Origin: Azospirillum lipoferum
GTDB lineage: Bacteria; Pseudomonadota; Alphaproteobacteria; Azospirillales; Azospirillaceae
Reading direction: 5' to 3'
Assembly (NCBI RefSeq): GCF_024170005.1
Contig: NZ_JALJXJ010000005.1
Span: 405,567 to 469,566 of the forward strand
Length of the DNA: 64,000 nt
Below are positions 32,894 to 41,425 of this stretch, in pieces. Positions within the stretch are counted from its first letter, which is position 1, and each line of letters starts with the position of its first letter. A model generated the notes under the pieces. It saw nothing but the letters and a program-made list of their open reading frames with translations, made no database searches and was not told the DNA's origin. A program made the position numbers and the translations under genes.

Positions 32894-34423
32894 TCAAGCC
32901 TGCGGTTCGGCCAGGAACAGCCGGTAGGCCGGGTTGCCGCTCTCGTCCCAATAGGGATAGCCGAGATCGTCCAGGCAGCGGCGGAACCGCGCCCGGTCCT
33001 TGTCCGGCACCTGGATGCCGGCCAGCACGCGGCCATAGTCGGCGCCATGGTTGCGGTAATGGAACAGCGAGATGTTCCAGTCCTGCGCCAGCCCGTTCAG
33101 GAATTTCAGCAGGGCGCCCGGCCGTTCCGGGAACTGGAAGCGGTAGAGCCGCTCGTCCTTCAGCCCGCGCACCCGGCCGCCGACCATGTAGCGGACATGG
33201 AGCTTCGCCATCTCATTGTCGCTCATGTCCAGCACCGGGCAGTCCAGGCCGCGCAGCAGTTCGAGGATCTGGCGCTTTTCCGCGTCGCCCTCGGTCAACT
33301 GCACGCCGACGAAAATCTGCGCCTCGCGGTCGTCGGCATAGCGGTAGTTGAATTCGGTGATCGACCGCTTGCCCAGCGCCTGGATGAACTGCCGGTAGGC
33401 GCCGGGCCGTTCCGGGATGGTGACGGCCAGCAGCGCCTCGCGCCGTTCGCCGATCTCGGCCCGCTCGGCGATGTGGCGCAGCCGGTCGAAATTCATGTTG
33501 GCGCCGCTGCCGATCGCCACCAGCCCCTTGCCGTGCAGTCCTTCACGCTCGGCGTATTTCTTCAGGCCGGCCAGACCGACGGCACCCGACGGTTCGGTGA
33601 TGGCGCGGGTGTCCTCGAAGATGTCCTTGACCGCGGCGCAGATCTCGTCGGTGTTGACGGTGATGACCTCGTCCAGCAGCTCGCTGCACAGCCGGAAGGT
33701 CTCGCTGCCGACCTGACGGACGGCGACGCCGTCGGCGAACAGCCCGACCTGATCCAGCTGCACGCGCTTTCCCGCCGCGATGGCGGCACCCATGCTGGCC
33801 GCGTCGTCGGGCTCGACGCCGATCACCTTCACGTCGGGGCGCAGGAACTTGACATAGGCCGCGATTCCAGCGGCCAGACCGCCGCCGCCGATCTGCACGA
33901 AGATGGCGTCCAGCGGGTGCGGGTGCTGGCGCAGGATTTCCATGCCGACGGTGCCCTGGCCGGCGATCACGTCGGGATCGTCATAGGGGTGGATGAAGGT
34001 CAGCCCCTTCTCCGCCTCGATCTGGCGGGCGTGGAGATAGGCATCGTCGAAGACGTCGCCATGCAGCACGACCTTGCCGCCGCGGCTCTTGACCGCCTGG
34101 ACCTTGATGGCCGGCGTCGTCCGCGGCATCACGATCACCGCCTTGATCCCCAGCTTCTGCGCCGACAGCGCCACGCCCTGGGCATGGTTGCCGGCCGATG
34201 CGCACACCACGCCGCGCTCCCGCGCCTCCGGCGACAGGCCGACCATCTTGTTGTAGGCGCCGCGCAGCTTGAAGGAGAAGACGGGTTGCAGATCCTCACG
34301 CTTCAGCAGAGCCGTGTTGTTCAGGCGCTGCGACAGCCGCGGCATCGGATCGAGCGGGCTTTCGATCGCCACGTCGTAGACGCGCGCGGTGAGGATCTTG
34401 CGGACATACTCTTGCATGGACAT
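32894..34423 (-). CDS. ilvA: Threonine ammonia-lyase, biosynthetic
   Basis: A 509-residue PLP enzyme converting threonine to 2-oxobutanoate, the first step of isoleucine synthesis. The catalytic part (about 1-320) has the PLP Lys in FSFKLRGAYNKM (about 50-61), SAGNHAQGVALSA (about 73-85), the phosphate loop GGGGLAAG, and GSGANMNFDRL. Two ACT-like regulatory domains follow (about 330-410 and 425-505: RPGAYRQFIQALGKRSITEFNYR; RPGALLKFLNGL), as in the feedback-inhibited long form. Start ATG 34423 or 34417, both after GGAAGG. It appears to be a stand-alone housekeeping gene among accessory operons. Confidence 0.95.
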   Translation of the reverse strand: MSMQEYVRKILTARVYDVAIESPLDPMPRLSQRLNNTALLKREDLQPVFSFKLRGAYNKMVGLSPEARERGVVCASAGNHAQGVALSAQKLGIKAVIVMPRTTPAIKVQAVKSRGGKVVLHGDVFDDAYLHARQIEAEKGLTFIHPYDDPDVIAGQGTVGMEILRQHPHPLDAIFVQIGGGGLAAGIAAYVKFLRPDVKVIGVEPDDAASMGAAIAAGKRVQLDQVGLFADGVAVRQVGSETFRLCSELLDEVITVNTDEICAAVKDIFEDTRAITEPSGAVGLAGLKKYAEREGLHGKGLVAIGSGANMNFDRLRHIAERAEIGERREALLAVTIPERPGAYRQFIQALGKRSITEFNYRYADDREAQIFVGVQLTEGDAEKRQILELLRGLDCPVLDMSDNEMAKLHVRYMVGGRVRGLKDERLYRFQFPERPGALLKFLNGLAQDWNISLFHYRNHGADYGRVLAGIQVPDKDRARFRRCLDDLGYPYWDESGNPAYRLFLAEPQA

Positions 34424-34476
34424 CGGCCTTCCAGAACAGGTCGCGGCGACCATAGCAAAAACAGGACGCTTTGACG

Positions 34477-35415
34477 CTATGGCGCCTGCACGGCGCGGAA
34501 GGCGATGGGCACGGCGACGCGCATCACCTCGATGAAGCGGCGCAGGCGGGCCGGCTGGTGGCGGGCCGGCGGATAGACCAGACTGACCGGCAGGTCGGAC
34601 GCCTGCCAGTCCGGCGCCAGATGCACCAGCCGTCCTGCCGCCAGATCCTCCACCAGTGCCCATTGCGAGCCGATGCCCGCCCCCAGCCCGAGGATCGCCG
34701 CGTTGCGGATCGCTTGCAGCCCGTCGGTCGACAGGCGCGGCCTGATCGGGAAACTCACGGTCTCGCCGGTGCCGGCATGGGTCAGCGTCACCTCGTCCCG
34801 GTAGAAGGTGCGCAGCGCCAGCCAGGGCAGCTCCGCCAACTCCTTCGGATGTTGCGGCACCGGCCGGCCGCCGAGCAGGGCAGGGGCGGCGATGGCGATC
34901 CGCGGCACCTCCGCCAGCCGCAGGGCGACCACCGACGGGTCGGCGACCTCGCCGACGCGGATGGCGCAGTCGATGCCCTCGCCGATGAAGTCCGGCATGC
35001 GGTCGTGCAGCAGCCATTCCACCGTCATCCGCGGATAGCGGCGCAGATAGTCGGCCACCGGCCCGACCAGCTGCTGCTGCCCGAAGGCATGCGGCGCCAC
35101 CACCCGCAGATGGCCGGTCGGCTGGTCGTCGGCCCCCCGGACGTCGCTTTCCAGCATCTGCCAGCCGGCCAGCAGATCCTTGGCCCGCTCGTAACAGCGG
35201 GTGCCGTCCTCCGTCAGGTTCATCCGGTGGGTGGAGCGGTGCAGCAGCCGGACGCCCAGCGTCCGTTCCAGCAGTTGCAGCCGTCGGCTGACCGTCGGCT
35301 GGGTGCTGCCCAGCTGTGCCGCGGCGGCCGACAGGCTGCCGCTCTCCACGATGCGGACGAAGGTCTCCAGCAGGGCGATGCGGTCGCTGCCGACCGCCGA
35401 AAGGTCGTTGCTCAT
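34477..35415 (-). CDS. LysR-family transcriptional regulator
   Basis: A 312-residue LysR protein. The N-terminal winged helix is at about residues 12-72 (LLETFVRIVESGSLSAAAAQLG, then TQPTVSRRLQLLERTLGVRL). A CrgA/TrcR-type effector domain continues to the end, with HRMNLTEDG, GHLRVVAPHAFG and PDFIGEGIDCAIRVGE. The start at 35415 removes 28 unlikely upstream residues. It is divergent from the MFS transporter at 35524, with a LysR-type dyad 8 nt from its own start codon, and so probably represses or activates that transporter and itself. Confidence 0.92.
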   Translation of the reverse strand: MSNDLSAVGSDRIALLETFVRIVESGSLSAAAAQLGSTQPTVSRRLQLLERTLGVRLLHRSTHRMNLTEDGTRCYERAKDLLAGWQMLESDVRGADDQPTGHLRVVAPHAFGQQQLVGPVADYLRRYPRMTVEWLLHDRMPDFIGEGIDCAIRVGEVADPSVVALRLAEVPRIAIAAPALLGGRPVPQHPKELAELPWLALRTFYRDEVTLTHAGTGETVSFPIRPRLSTDGLQAIRNAAILGLGAGIGSQWALVEDLAAGRLVHLAPDWQASDLPVSLVYPPARHQPARLRRFIEVMRVAVPIAFRAVQAP

Positions 35416-35422
35416 ACGTCCA

Positions 35423-35441
35423 GTGTATAGCAAATCTACAC
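35423..35441. promoter_or_regulatory. Candidate LysR operator (GTGTA-N9-TACAC)
   Basis: A perfect 5+5 inverted repeat containing T-N11-A (35426 to 35438). It lies in the 108-bp gap between the divergent LysR and MFS genes. Confidence 0.6.
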
Positions 35442-35523
35442 CTGTTCCGGCTACCGTGCCCTTCGGCCCGCCGCCATACTCCCTCTCAATCAAGCCCACG
35501 CTTGTTCTTGAGGGAATTGAACG

Positions 35524-36765
35524 ATGTCAACCATTCAAACCGCGCATGCAACGCCGCTGGCGCACGCGATACCGCTGGCGCCCGCTCGCGACAGCGGGAT
35601 GAGCCGGCCGCTGGTCTTCCTGCTGGCGGCCGGCGCCGGTCTGGCGGCGGCGACGCTCTATTACAGCCAGCCGATGCTGGGCGTCCTCGGCAGCGACATC
35701 GGGGCGGCGGACCGGACGGTCGGCTGGGTGCCGACGCTGACGCAGCTGGGATACGCCTTCGGCATCCTGCTGCTGGCGCCGCTGGGCGACCGCTTCGACC
35801 GTCGCCGCATCATCCTGGCGAAGGTGTCGGTGCTGGTCGCAGCCCTGCTGGCGGCGGGCTTCGCCCCCTCCATCGGCGGGCTGCTGGCGGCCAGTCTGGT
35901 GATGGGCCTGTCGGCGACGCTGGCGCAGGACATCGTTCCCGCCGCCGCGACGCTGGCCCCGGCGGAGCATCGCGGCCGGGTGGTCGGCACGGTGATGACC
36001 GGCCTGCTGCTGGGCATCCTGCTGTCGCGCGTGGTCAGCGGCCTGATCGCCGAGCATTTCGGCTGGCGCGCCGTGTTCGTCGCCGCCGCCGGCAGCATCG
36101 CCCTGCTGGGTGCTGCGCTGTGGCGCGGGCTGCCGCGCTTCACGCCGACGACCGACCTGGGCTATGGCCAGTTGCTGGGGTCGCTGGTCACGCTGTGGGG
36201 CCGTCATCCCGGCCTGCGCCGGGCAGCGATGGCGCAGGGCCTGCTGTCGCTGGGCTTCAGCGCCTTCTGGTCGACGCTGGCGGTGATGCTGCATGGCGCG
36301 CCCTTCCATCTGGGTGCGGCCGCGGCGGGGGCCTTCGGGCTGGCCGGTGCGGCGGGTGCGCTGGTGGCGCCGGTCGCCGGCCGCATCGCCGACAGCCGCG
36401 GTCCGGCCCTGATGACCCGGCTGGGCGCCGGTCTGGCCGTGCTGTCCTTCGCCGCAATGGCGCTGTCGCCGCTGCTGCCCGAAGGGGGCCGCCTGTGGCT
36501 GCTGGTGGCGAGCGCCATCGGCTTCGACCTGGGCGTCCAGGCCTCGCTGATCGCCCACCAGACCATCGTCTACGGCATCGACCCCGCCGCCCGCAGCCGC
36601 CTGAACGCGGTGCTGATGGTCGGCATGTTCATCGGCATGGCCGCCGGCGCCACCCTGGGCAGTCAGGCGCTGGATATCTGGGGTTGGAACGGCGTGGTCG
36701 CCGTCGCCACCGCCGCCTCGGCCGCCGCCCTGGTCCTGCGGCTGTTCACCCGGTCGGACCGCTGA
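35524..36765 (+). CDS. MFS transporter
   Basis: A 413-residue, twelve-helix major facilitator. It has the motif-A-like loop PLGDRFDRRRIILAK after helix 2 (about 83-97) and LYYSQPMLGVLGSDIG in helix 1. The second half repeats a motif-A-like GRIADSRGPALMTRLGAG. The YYSQPML signature is typical of the sugar-efflux/YnfM-like MFS subgroup. It is divergent from a LysR gene and ended by a strong hairpin, so it forms a single-gene regulated unit, plausibly an efflux pump. Substrate unknown. Confidence 0.9.
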   Translation: MSTIQTAHATPLAHAIPLAPARDSGMSRPLVFLLAAGAGLAAATLYYSQPMLGVLGSDIGAADRTVGWVPTLTQLGYAFGILLLAPLGDRFDRRRIILAKVSVLVAALLAAGFAPSIGGLLAASLVMGLSATLAQDIVPAAATLAPAEHRGRVVGTVMTGLLLGILLSRVVSGLIAEHFGWRAVFVAAAGSIALLGAALWRGLPRFTPTTDLGYGQLLGSLVTLWGRHPGLRRAAMAQGLLSLGFSAFWSTLAVMLHGAPFHLGAAAAGAFGLAGAAGALVAPVAGRIADSRGPALMTRLGAGLAVLSFAAMALSPLLPEGGRLWLLVASAIGFDLGVQASLIAHQTIVYGIDPAARSRLNAVLMVGMFIGMAAGATLGSQALDIWGWNGVVAVATAASAAALVLRLFTRSDR

Positions 36766-36804
36766 GCGCCGACTTTCCGAGCACCGATGTCCGGTGACGA
36801 CGGC

Positions 36805-36848
36805 AAGCCCCCTGGAGTTGTGCGGCACGGCACGAGTCCAGGGGGCTT
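36805..36848 (+). terminator. Rho-independent-type terminator after MFS gene
   Basis: A perfect 12-bp stem, AAGCCCCCTGGA (36805-36816) with TCCAGGGGGCTT (36837-36848), a 20-nt loop and a pyrimidine-rich tail (CTTCGTT). It lies 39 nt after the stop of the MFS gene. Confidence 0.85.
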
Positions 36849-36973
36849 CTTCGTTGCGAATTCGTCGATCGGCGGACCCAAGGAGCCTTTTTCGCCTCCA
36901 AAGGGCTGTCGTCTGCGCCATCGGCCGGGAATAAGCTTTCCGATCCCACATGTCGACTTTAGGGGGGGCCCTC

Positions 36974-37780
36974 ATGGCTGAAGTGGACAAAGCGTTCGCC
37001 GGAGCGATCCCTGCACTCTACGACCGCTATCTGGGCCCCCTCATCTTCGAACCCTATGCCCGCGATCTGGCGGGACGGCTTGTCGGGGTGGAGGGCCGAA
37101 TTCTGGAAACGGCGGCCGGAACCGGGATCGTGACCCGTGCCCTGGTCCAGACCCTGCCGGCGACCATCGAACTCGTCGCGACGGACCTCAACCAGCCGAT
37201 GCTCGACCATGCGGCGCGGAAACTGGACACGCCGCAGGTGACGTGGCGGCAGGCCAACGCCATGAGCCTGCCGTTCGAGGATGCCGGTTTCGATACGGTC
37301 GTCTGCCAGTTCGGGGTGATGTTCTTCCCCGACAAGCCGGCGGGTTTCGCCGAAGCCCGCCGGGTGCTGAGGCCGGGCGGACGTTTCGTCTTCAGCGTGT
37401 GGGACCGCATCGAAGACAATGAGATCGCCGCAGTCGTCAGCACCGCCGTCGCCGCGGCCTTTCCCGACGACCCGCCTGGCTTCATGGCCCGCACGCCGCA
37501 CGGCTACCATGACAAGGAACGGATCCGCGACGAGCTTCGCGGGGCCGGCTTCACCGGCATCGAGATCGAGACGGTGCCCCTGCGCAGCCGGGCCGCCTCG
37601 CCCGCCGATCCGGCAACCGGCTTTTGCCAGGGAACGCCCATGCGCCTTGAGATCGAGGCGCGGGACGCCAGCCGTCTCGACGAGGTGACGGACCTCGCCG
37701 CCCAGGCCATTGCCCGGCATTTCGGCGACGGCCCGGTCGACGGCAAGATCCAGGCGCATGTGATAACGGCGGTCGCCTAA
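36974..37780 (+). CDS. Class I SAM-dependent methyltransferase
   Basis: A 268-residue methyltransferase of the Methyltransf_11/UbiE-like group. Motif I is ILETAAGTGIVTRAL (about residues 43-57), motif II around VATDLNQPMLDHA, and motif III around FDTVVCQFGVMFFPD. LRPGGRFVFSVWD follows. The acceptor is unknown. The start at 36974 (MAEVDKAF) follows a purine/G-rich stretch; an ATG 24 nt earlier is possible. Its stop overlaps the stop of the convergent TetR gene by 4 nt. Confidence 0.88.
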   Translation: MAEVDKAFAGAIPALYDRYLGPLIFEPYARDLAGRLVGVEGRILETAAGTGIVTRALVQTLPATIELVATDLNQPMLDHAARKLDTPQVTWRQANAMSLPFEDAGFDTVVCQFGVMFFPDKPAGFAEARRVLRPGGRFVFSVWDRIEDNEIAAVVSTAVAAAFPDDPPGFMARTPHGYHDKERIRDELRGAGFTGIEIETVPLRSRAASPADPATGFCQGTPMRLEIEARDASRLDEVTDLAAQAIARHFGDGPVDGKIQAHVITAVA

Positions 37781-38490
37781 GCCCGCTTCAGCCCCACCGC
37801 CGCCTCGACGAAGGCGATCAGCTGATCGGCATAGAGGTCGGGCGTGATGCCGCGGCGGCGGTGCTTGGCGCGCTTGACGTACCAGTCCTGCAACATCGGC
37901 TTGATCAGTGCCGCCGCCATCATCACGTCGGGCACCGCGAACCGGCCGCGGGCGACGCCGTCGGCCAGGGCGACGGCGATCATGCTTTCCGTCATCATCT
38001 CGCTGCCGACGGCAAGGTCGCGCCCATCCTGGGGAAAGGACTTGGCCTCCATATAGGCGAAGACGAACCAGGGATGCATCGTCTCGGTCAGGAACAGGTG
38101 GGTGCGCAGAAGCCAGCGCAGCCGGGCGGCCGGGTCGTTCGCCAGCCCGTCCGGCGGGTGGGCCAGCACCTCCTCCACCACGCCGACGACCTGTCCCAGG
38201 ATCATCATCAGCAGCGTGTCCTTGCTGTCGAAATAGGCGTAGAGCGCGCCCATGCTCAAGCCCGACTGTTCGGTCAGGTCGCGCAGGCTCATGGAATGGA
38301 AGCCCTTGCGGTTCGCCAGCATCAGCGTGGTTTCGACGATGCGCGCCAGATTGGCGACGGCGACCGCCGGCTTCTTCACCCGGATGGTCGCGGCATGCCG
38401 TTCCAGGATGCGGGCGCACAGCGCCTCCATCGACAGATCGTGCCGTGTCTGGAACTCCTGCAAGCTGCTCATCCCGGCTGTCCCATCCAT
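37777..38490 (-). CDS. TetR/AcrR-family transcriptional regulator
   Basis: A 237-residue repressor. The N-terminal DNA-binding domain is at about residues 44-95 (IVETTLMLANRKGFHSMSLRDLTEQSGLSMGALYAYFDSK in outline), followed by an all-helical ligand domain. The domain starts unusually far in, leaving about 40 extra N-terminal residues; ATG 38472 would shorten this by six. A near-perfect operator palindrome lies about 50 nt upstream (38538), implying autoregulation. Target genes beyond itself are not obvious, since the neighbours are convergent or face away. Confidence 0.88.
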   Translation of the reverse strand: MDGTAGMSSLQEFQTRHDLSMEALCARILERHAATIRVKKPAVAVANLARIVETTLMLANRKGFHSMSLRDLTEQSGLSMGALYAYFDSKDTLLMMILGQVVGVVEEVLAHPPDGLANDPAARLRWLLRTHLFLTETMHPWFVFAYMEAKSFPQDGRDLAVGSEMMTESMIAVALADGVARGRFAVPDVMMAAALIKPMLQDWYVKRAKHRRRGITPDLYADQLIAFVEAAVGLKRA

Positions 38491-38533
38491 TTGCGATGCC
38501 GATCCTTCCTGCCCATGACGGCTGGCGAAGATT

Positions 38534-38554
38534 AAAGCGAGCGCCCGCTCGTTT
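38534..38554. promoter_or_regulatory. Candidate TetR operator (CGAGCG-CC-CGCTCG flanked by A/T runs)
   Basis: A perfect 6+2+6 palindrome at 38538-38551, framed by TTAAAG on one side and TTTTTT on the other, 48 nt before the TetR start. The AAA...CG..CG...TTT architecture is common in TetR operators. Confidence 0.65.
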
Positions 38555-38607
38555 TTTCAAGAAGGCTGATCGGGACCATTTCCCTCCGGGGCGGGAGAGG
38601 GCTTCTT

Positions 38608-39519
38608 TCAGCGCAGCCAAGCCGGTTCCGACAGGCGGTCGATCAGGAAATCGGCCAGCACCCCGACCTTGGCCGGACGCGTGCGGGCCGAGGGCGTGAT
38701 GAAATAGAGGCCGCCCCTCGGCAGCGACCAGTCGGTCAGGATGGCGGTCAGCCGTCCGTCGGCCAGATGCTCCGCTGCCATGAATTCCGGCAGTTCGGCG
38801 ATCGCCAACCCCTCCAGCAGCATCGGCAGCAGCGCATCCGCGTTGGTGACGCGCAGCGGGCCGGACGGGGTGACGCTTTCCTCCTCGCCGGCGCTGTTGG
38901 TGAAGTGCCAGATGTCCTGCCGCCGGCGGTAGGCATAGCCCAGGCAATGGTGGCCGTTCAGCTCGCGGGGATGGCGCGGTTCGCCATGGCGGGTGAGATA
39001 GCTGGGAGCGGCGAGCACCACCGGCGACACTCCGCACAGCCGCCGCGCCACCAGCGAGCTGTCCGGCAGCACCGCGATGCGCAACGCCGCGTCGAATCCG
39101 TCCCCCACCAGATCGACGACGGCGTCGCTCAGATGCAGGTCGATGGAAATCTCCGGATAGAGCCGGAAGAAGTCCGGCAGCAGCGGCGCCACCCAGCGCA
39201 GCCCGAAGGACATCGGCACCGCGAACCGGATCAGGCCGCGCGGCCGGCTCGACATCTCGCGCACCGCATTCTCCGCCGCTTCTGCCTCGTCATAGAGGCG
39301 GGTCGCCCGTTCCGCCAGCGAATGGCCGAAATCGGTCAGGGCCAGCCGGCGGGAGGTGCGGTTGAACAGCCGCGCCCCCAGCCGCTCCTCCAGCCTGCTG
39401 ACCGCGCGCGACACGGTGGCGACCGACACCCCCATGGCGCGGGCCGCACCGGCGAAGGACCGCTCCTCCGCCACCTTGGCGAACATCGCCAACCCTTCGA
39501 AATCCGGCAGCTTCGACAT
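38608..39519 (-). CDS. LysR-family transcriptional regulator
   Basis: A 303-residue LysR protein. The winged helix is at about residues 5-65 ([22 protein letters not shown], then [18 protein letters not shown]). The effector domain has [17 protein letters not shown] and [15 protein letters not shown], the CrgA-like pattern. ATG 39519 has AGGA 6 nt upstream, better than the TTG 6 nt earlier. It is divergent from the SDR gene at 39623; pairs of this kind are usually regulator and target. Confidence 0.92.
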   Translation of the reverse strand: MSKLPDFEGLAMFAKVAEERSFAGAARAMGVSVATVSRAVSRLEERLGARLFNRTSRRLALTDFGHSLAERATRLYDEAEAAENAVREMSSRPRGLIRFAVPMSFGLRWVAPLLPDFFRLYPEISIDLHLSDAVVDLVGDGFDAALRIAVLPDSSLVARRLCGVSPVVLAAPSYLTRHGEPRHPRELNGHHCLGYAYRRRQDIWHFTNSAGEEESVTPSGPLRVTNADALLPMLLEGLAIAELPEFMAAEHLADGRLTAILTDWSLPRGGLYFITPSARTRPAKVGVLADFLIDRLSEPAWLR

Positions 39520-39622
39520 CGCCAATCCTGCAACGATGGTTTTCAGTCGTTTCTATTTCGATGTGTATCCGCCGTCGATAGATTTGTCTCCAGCGAACAA
39601 CGCAATCCCAAGGAGACTTCAG

Positions 39623-40387
39623 ATGTCACGCAAGCTTGACGGCAAGATCGCCCTCGTTACCGGCGCCACCAGCGGCATCGGCCTTGCCGCGGCCAAGCGC
39701 TTCGCCGCCGAAGGCGCCACCGTCTATCTCACCGGCCGCCGCCAGTCGGAGCTGGAGGCCGCGGTGGCGGCGATCGTCGCAGCCGGCGGCAGGGCGACGG
39801 GGGTGCAGGCGGACTCCTCCAACCTCGCCGATCTCGACCGGCTCTATGCGCAGATCCAGAGCGAGGCCGGCCGGCTCGACGTGCTCTACGCCAATGCCGG
39901 CGGCGGCGGCATGCTGCCGCTGGGCGCCATCACGGAGGAGCAGTATGAGGACACCTTCAACCGCAATGTGAAGGGCGTGCTGTTCACCGTGCAGAAGGCG
40001 CTGCCGCTGCTCGGCCGAGGCGCTTCGGTGATCCTCGCCGGTTCCACCGCCGGCAGCATGGGCACGGCGGCCTTCAGCGTCTACAGCGCCAGCAAGGCGG
40101 CGGTCCGCAACTTCGCCCGCAGCTGGATCCTGGACCTGAAGGACCGCGGCATCCGCATCAACACGCTCAGCCCCGGCCCGGTCCGCACGCCGGGTCTGGT
40201 CGAGCTGGCCGGTCCCGATGCGGCGCAGCAGCAGGGTCTGGTCGATTATCTCGCCTCGCAGGTGCCGCTGGGCCGTGTCGGCGACCCGGACGAGATCGCC
40301 AAGGCCGCCGTCTTCCTGGCATCCGACGACAGCAGCTTCGTCAACGGCATCGAACTGTTCGCCGACGGCGGCATGGCCCAGGTCTAA
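39623..40387 (+). CDS. SDR-family oxidoreductase
   Basis: A 254-residue classical short-chain dehydrogenase. TGATSGIG (about residues 12-19), ANAGGGG (about 89-95), a catalytic Ser in [16 protein letters not shown] with Tyr and Lys (about 152/156), and the C-terminal [16 protein letters not shown] are all canonical. An AGGAGA ribosome site 7 nt before the ATG fixes the start; open sequence further upstream belongs to the divergent LysR gene. The substrate is unknown; homologues in LysR-SDR pairs often handle quinones or ketones. A nested hairpin ends the transcript. Confidence 0.92.
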   Translation: MSRKLDGKIALVTGATSGIGLAAAKRFAAEGATVYLTGRRQSELEAAVAAIVAAGGRATGVQADSSNLADLDRLYAQIQSEAGRLDVLYANAGGGGMLPLGAITEEQYEDTFNRNVKGVLFTVQKALPLLGRGASVILAGSTAGSMGTAAFSVYSASKAAVRNFARSWILDLKDRGIRINTLSPGPVRTPGLVELAGPDAAQQQGLVDYLASQVPLGRVGDPDEIAKAAVFLASDDSSFVNGIELFADGGMAQV

Positions 40388-40430
40388 ACAAATCTGAACA
40401 GGCCTGAATCAGACAGTCAAAGGCGTCCAT

Positions 40431-40476
40431 CGGCCCCCGTGCAGTGGTGTTGCGAAACGCCGCCGCACGGGGGCCG
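40431..40476 (+). terminator. Composite hairpin terminator after SDR gene
   Basis: Outer perfect 12-bp stem CGGCCCCCGTGC (40431-40442) / GCACGGGGGCCG (40465-40476). The 22-nt loop contains a second hairpin GGTGTT-GCGA-AACGCC (40446-40461) closed by a GNRA tetraloop, with one G-U pair. There is no U-tract. Confidence 0.7.
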
Positions 40477-40502
40477 CAGCTCGTTCGCCCGCCGATCATA
40501 TA

Positions 40503-40516
40503 GTTCTATATAGAAC
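40503..40516. promoter_or_regulatory. Candidate GntR/UTRA operator (perfect palindrome GTTCTATATAGAAC)
   Basis: A 14-bp self-complementary sequence in an AT-rich patch, 50 nt before the GntR start and well placed over the promoter of the three-gene operon. The form is typical of HutC-subfamily operators. Confidence 0.75.
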
Positions 40517-40566
40517 CAGTTGACCGGAGCATCCATCTGCGACAGGATGGCGGCGGGAGGACATCG

Positions 40567-41307
40567 ATGCCACAGCATGACTCTGCCCCGGCCCCGCTGC
40601 CGGACCGGCGGCTGCCGGCCTATCTGCAACTGCGCGACGCGCTGGCCACCCGGGTGGCGCGCGGCGAATGGGGCCCCGACACCGCCCTGCCGTCGGAAAA
40701 CCAGCTGACGGCCGAGACCGGGCTGTCGGTCGGCACCGTGCGCAAGGCGATCCAGACCCTGGTGGACGAAGGGCTGCTCGAACGGCGCCAGGGGTCCGGA
40801 ACCTATCTGCGCAAACGTGCCTTCAACGCCTCGCTGTTCCGCTTCTTCGCGGTGCAGTCCGCCGATGGCGAGGCGACGATCCCGTCCAGCCGCATCATCG
40901 CGCGCAAGGCCGCCGCCGCCCCGCCCGCCATCGCCGCGGTTCTCGGCACCGCCGACTGCATCCGCCTCGACCGCCTGCGCGGCCAGTCCGACGCGCTGCT
41001 GCTGTCTGAGGAGATCTGGCTGCCGCGCGCCCGCTTCGACGGCATTGTGGAGCTGGAGGAGGCGCAGTTCGGTCCGCTGCTCTATCCGCTCTATCTGGAG
41101 CGCTTCGGCGTCTTCATCGCCAGTGCCATCGACGACGTGAGTTTCGCGCCGGCCTCCGCCGCCGTGGCGGCCCGGCTGGGCCTTGCCGAAGGCGCCCCCA
41201 CCGCGGTGATCGAACGCACCGCCTGCACGGTGGACGGCACCGCCGTCGAATGGCGCATCGCCCATGGCCCTGCCGAACGCTTCCGCTACCGCAGCCGCCT
41301 GAGCTGA
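40567..41307 (+). CDS. GntR-family regulator, HutC subfamily (UTRA domain)
   Basis: A 246-residue protein. The winged helix is at about residues 16-82 (PAYLQLRDALATRVARGEW, LPSENQLTAETGLSVGTVRKA, ERRQGSGTYL), followed by a UTRA ligand domain (about 100-240) with LLSEEIWLPRARF and the C-terminal AVEWRIAHGPAERFRYRSRL. It probably represses its own promoter through the palindrome at 40503 and thus the downstream amidohydrolase and MatC-like genes. A short hairpin separates it from them. Confidence 0.92.
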   Translation: MPQHDSAPAPLPDRRLPAYLQLRDALATRVARGEWGPDTALPSENQLTAETGLSVGTVRKAIQTLVDEGLLERRQGSGTYLRKRAFNASLFRFFAVQSADGEATIPSSRIIARKAAAAPPAIAAVLGTADCIRLDRLRGQSDALLLSEEIWLPRARFDGIVELEEAQFGPLLYPLYLERFGVFIASAIDDVSFAPASAAVAARLGLAEGAPTAVIERTACTVDGTAVEWRIAHGPAERFRYRSRLS

Positions 41308-41312
41308 CCCGC

Positions 41313-41334
41313 GGCGCCGGACCCTTCCGGCGCC
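41313..41334 (+). terminator. Short hairpin between GntR and amidohydrolase genes
   Basis: A perfect 9-bp stem GGCGCCGGA/TCCGGCGCC around the tetraloop CCCT, followed by GGCTTTCC. It probably causes partial termination within the operon. Confidence 0.6.
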
Positions 41335-41425
41335 GGCTTTCCTCCCGACCCTCTTCGGCATCTCCATTCCGCGGGCGCCTCCCGTGGATGGGGGACGCCC
41401 TTTCCTTGTCTGCACGGATCGACGG

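Noticed and set aside
34424..35017. N-terminal extension of ilvA by nearly 200 codons
   Set aside because: The extension lies antisense to the LysR gene, is low-complexity, and the conserved threonine deaminase N terminus begins at 34423.
36959..39037. Open frame of about 690 codons on the minus strand across the methyltransferase and TetR genes
   Set aside because: Its translation is low-complexity (Gly/Ala/Arg-rich), has no domain, and it covers the clearly real methyltransferase and TetR genes. Long antisense frames are expected at this GC content.
39552..39582. Possible LysR site TCTAT/ATAGA between LysR and SDR genes
   Set aside because: Only five matching bases per arm with a long 21-nt spacer; too weak to list as a feature.
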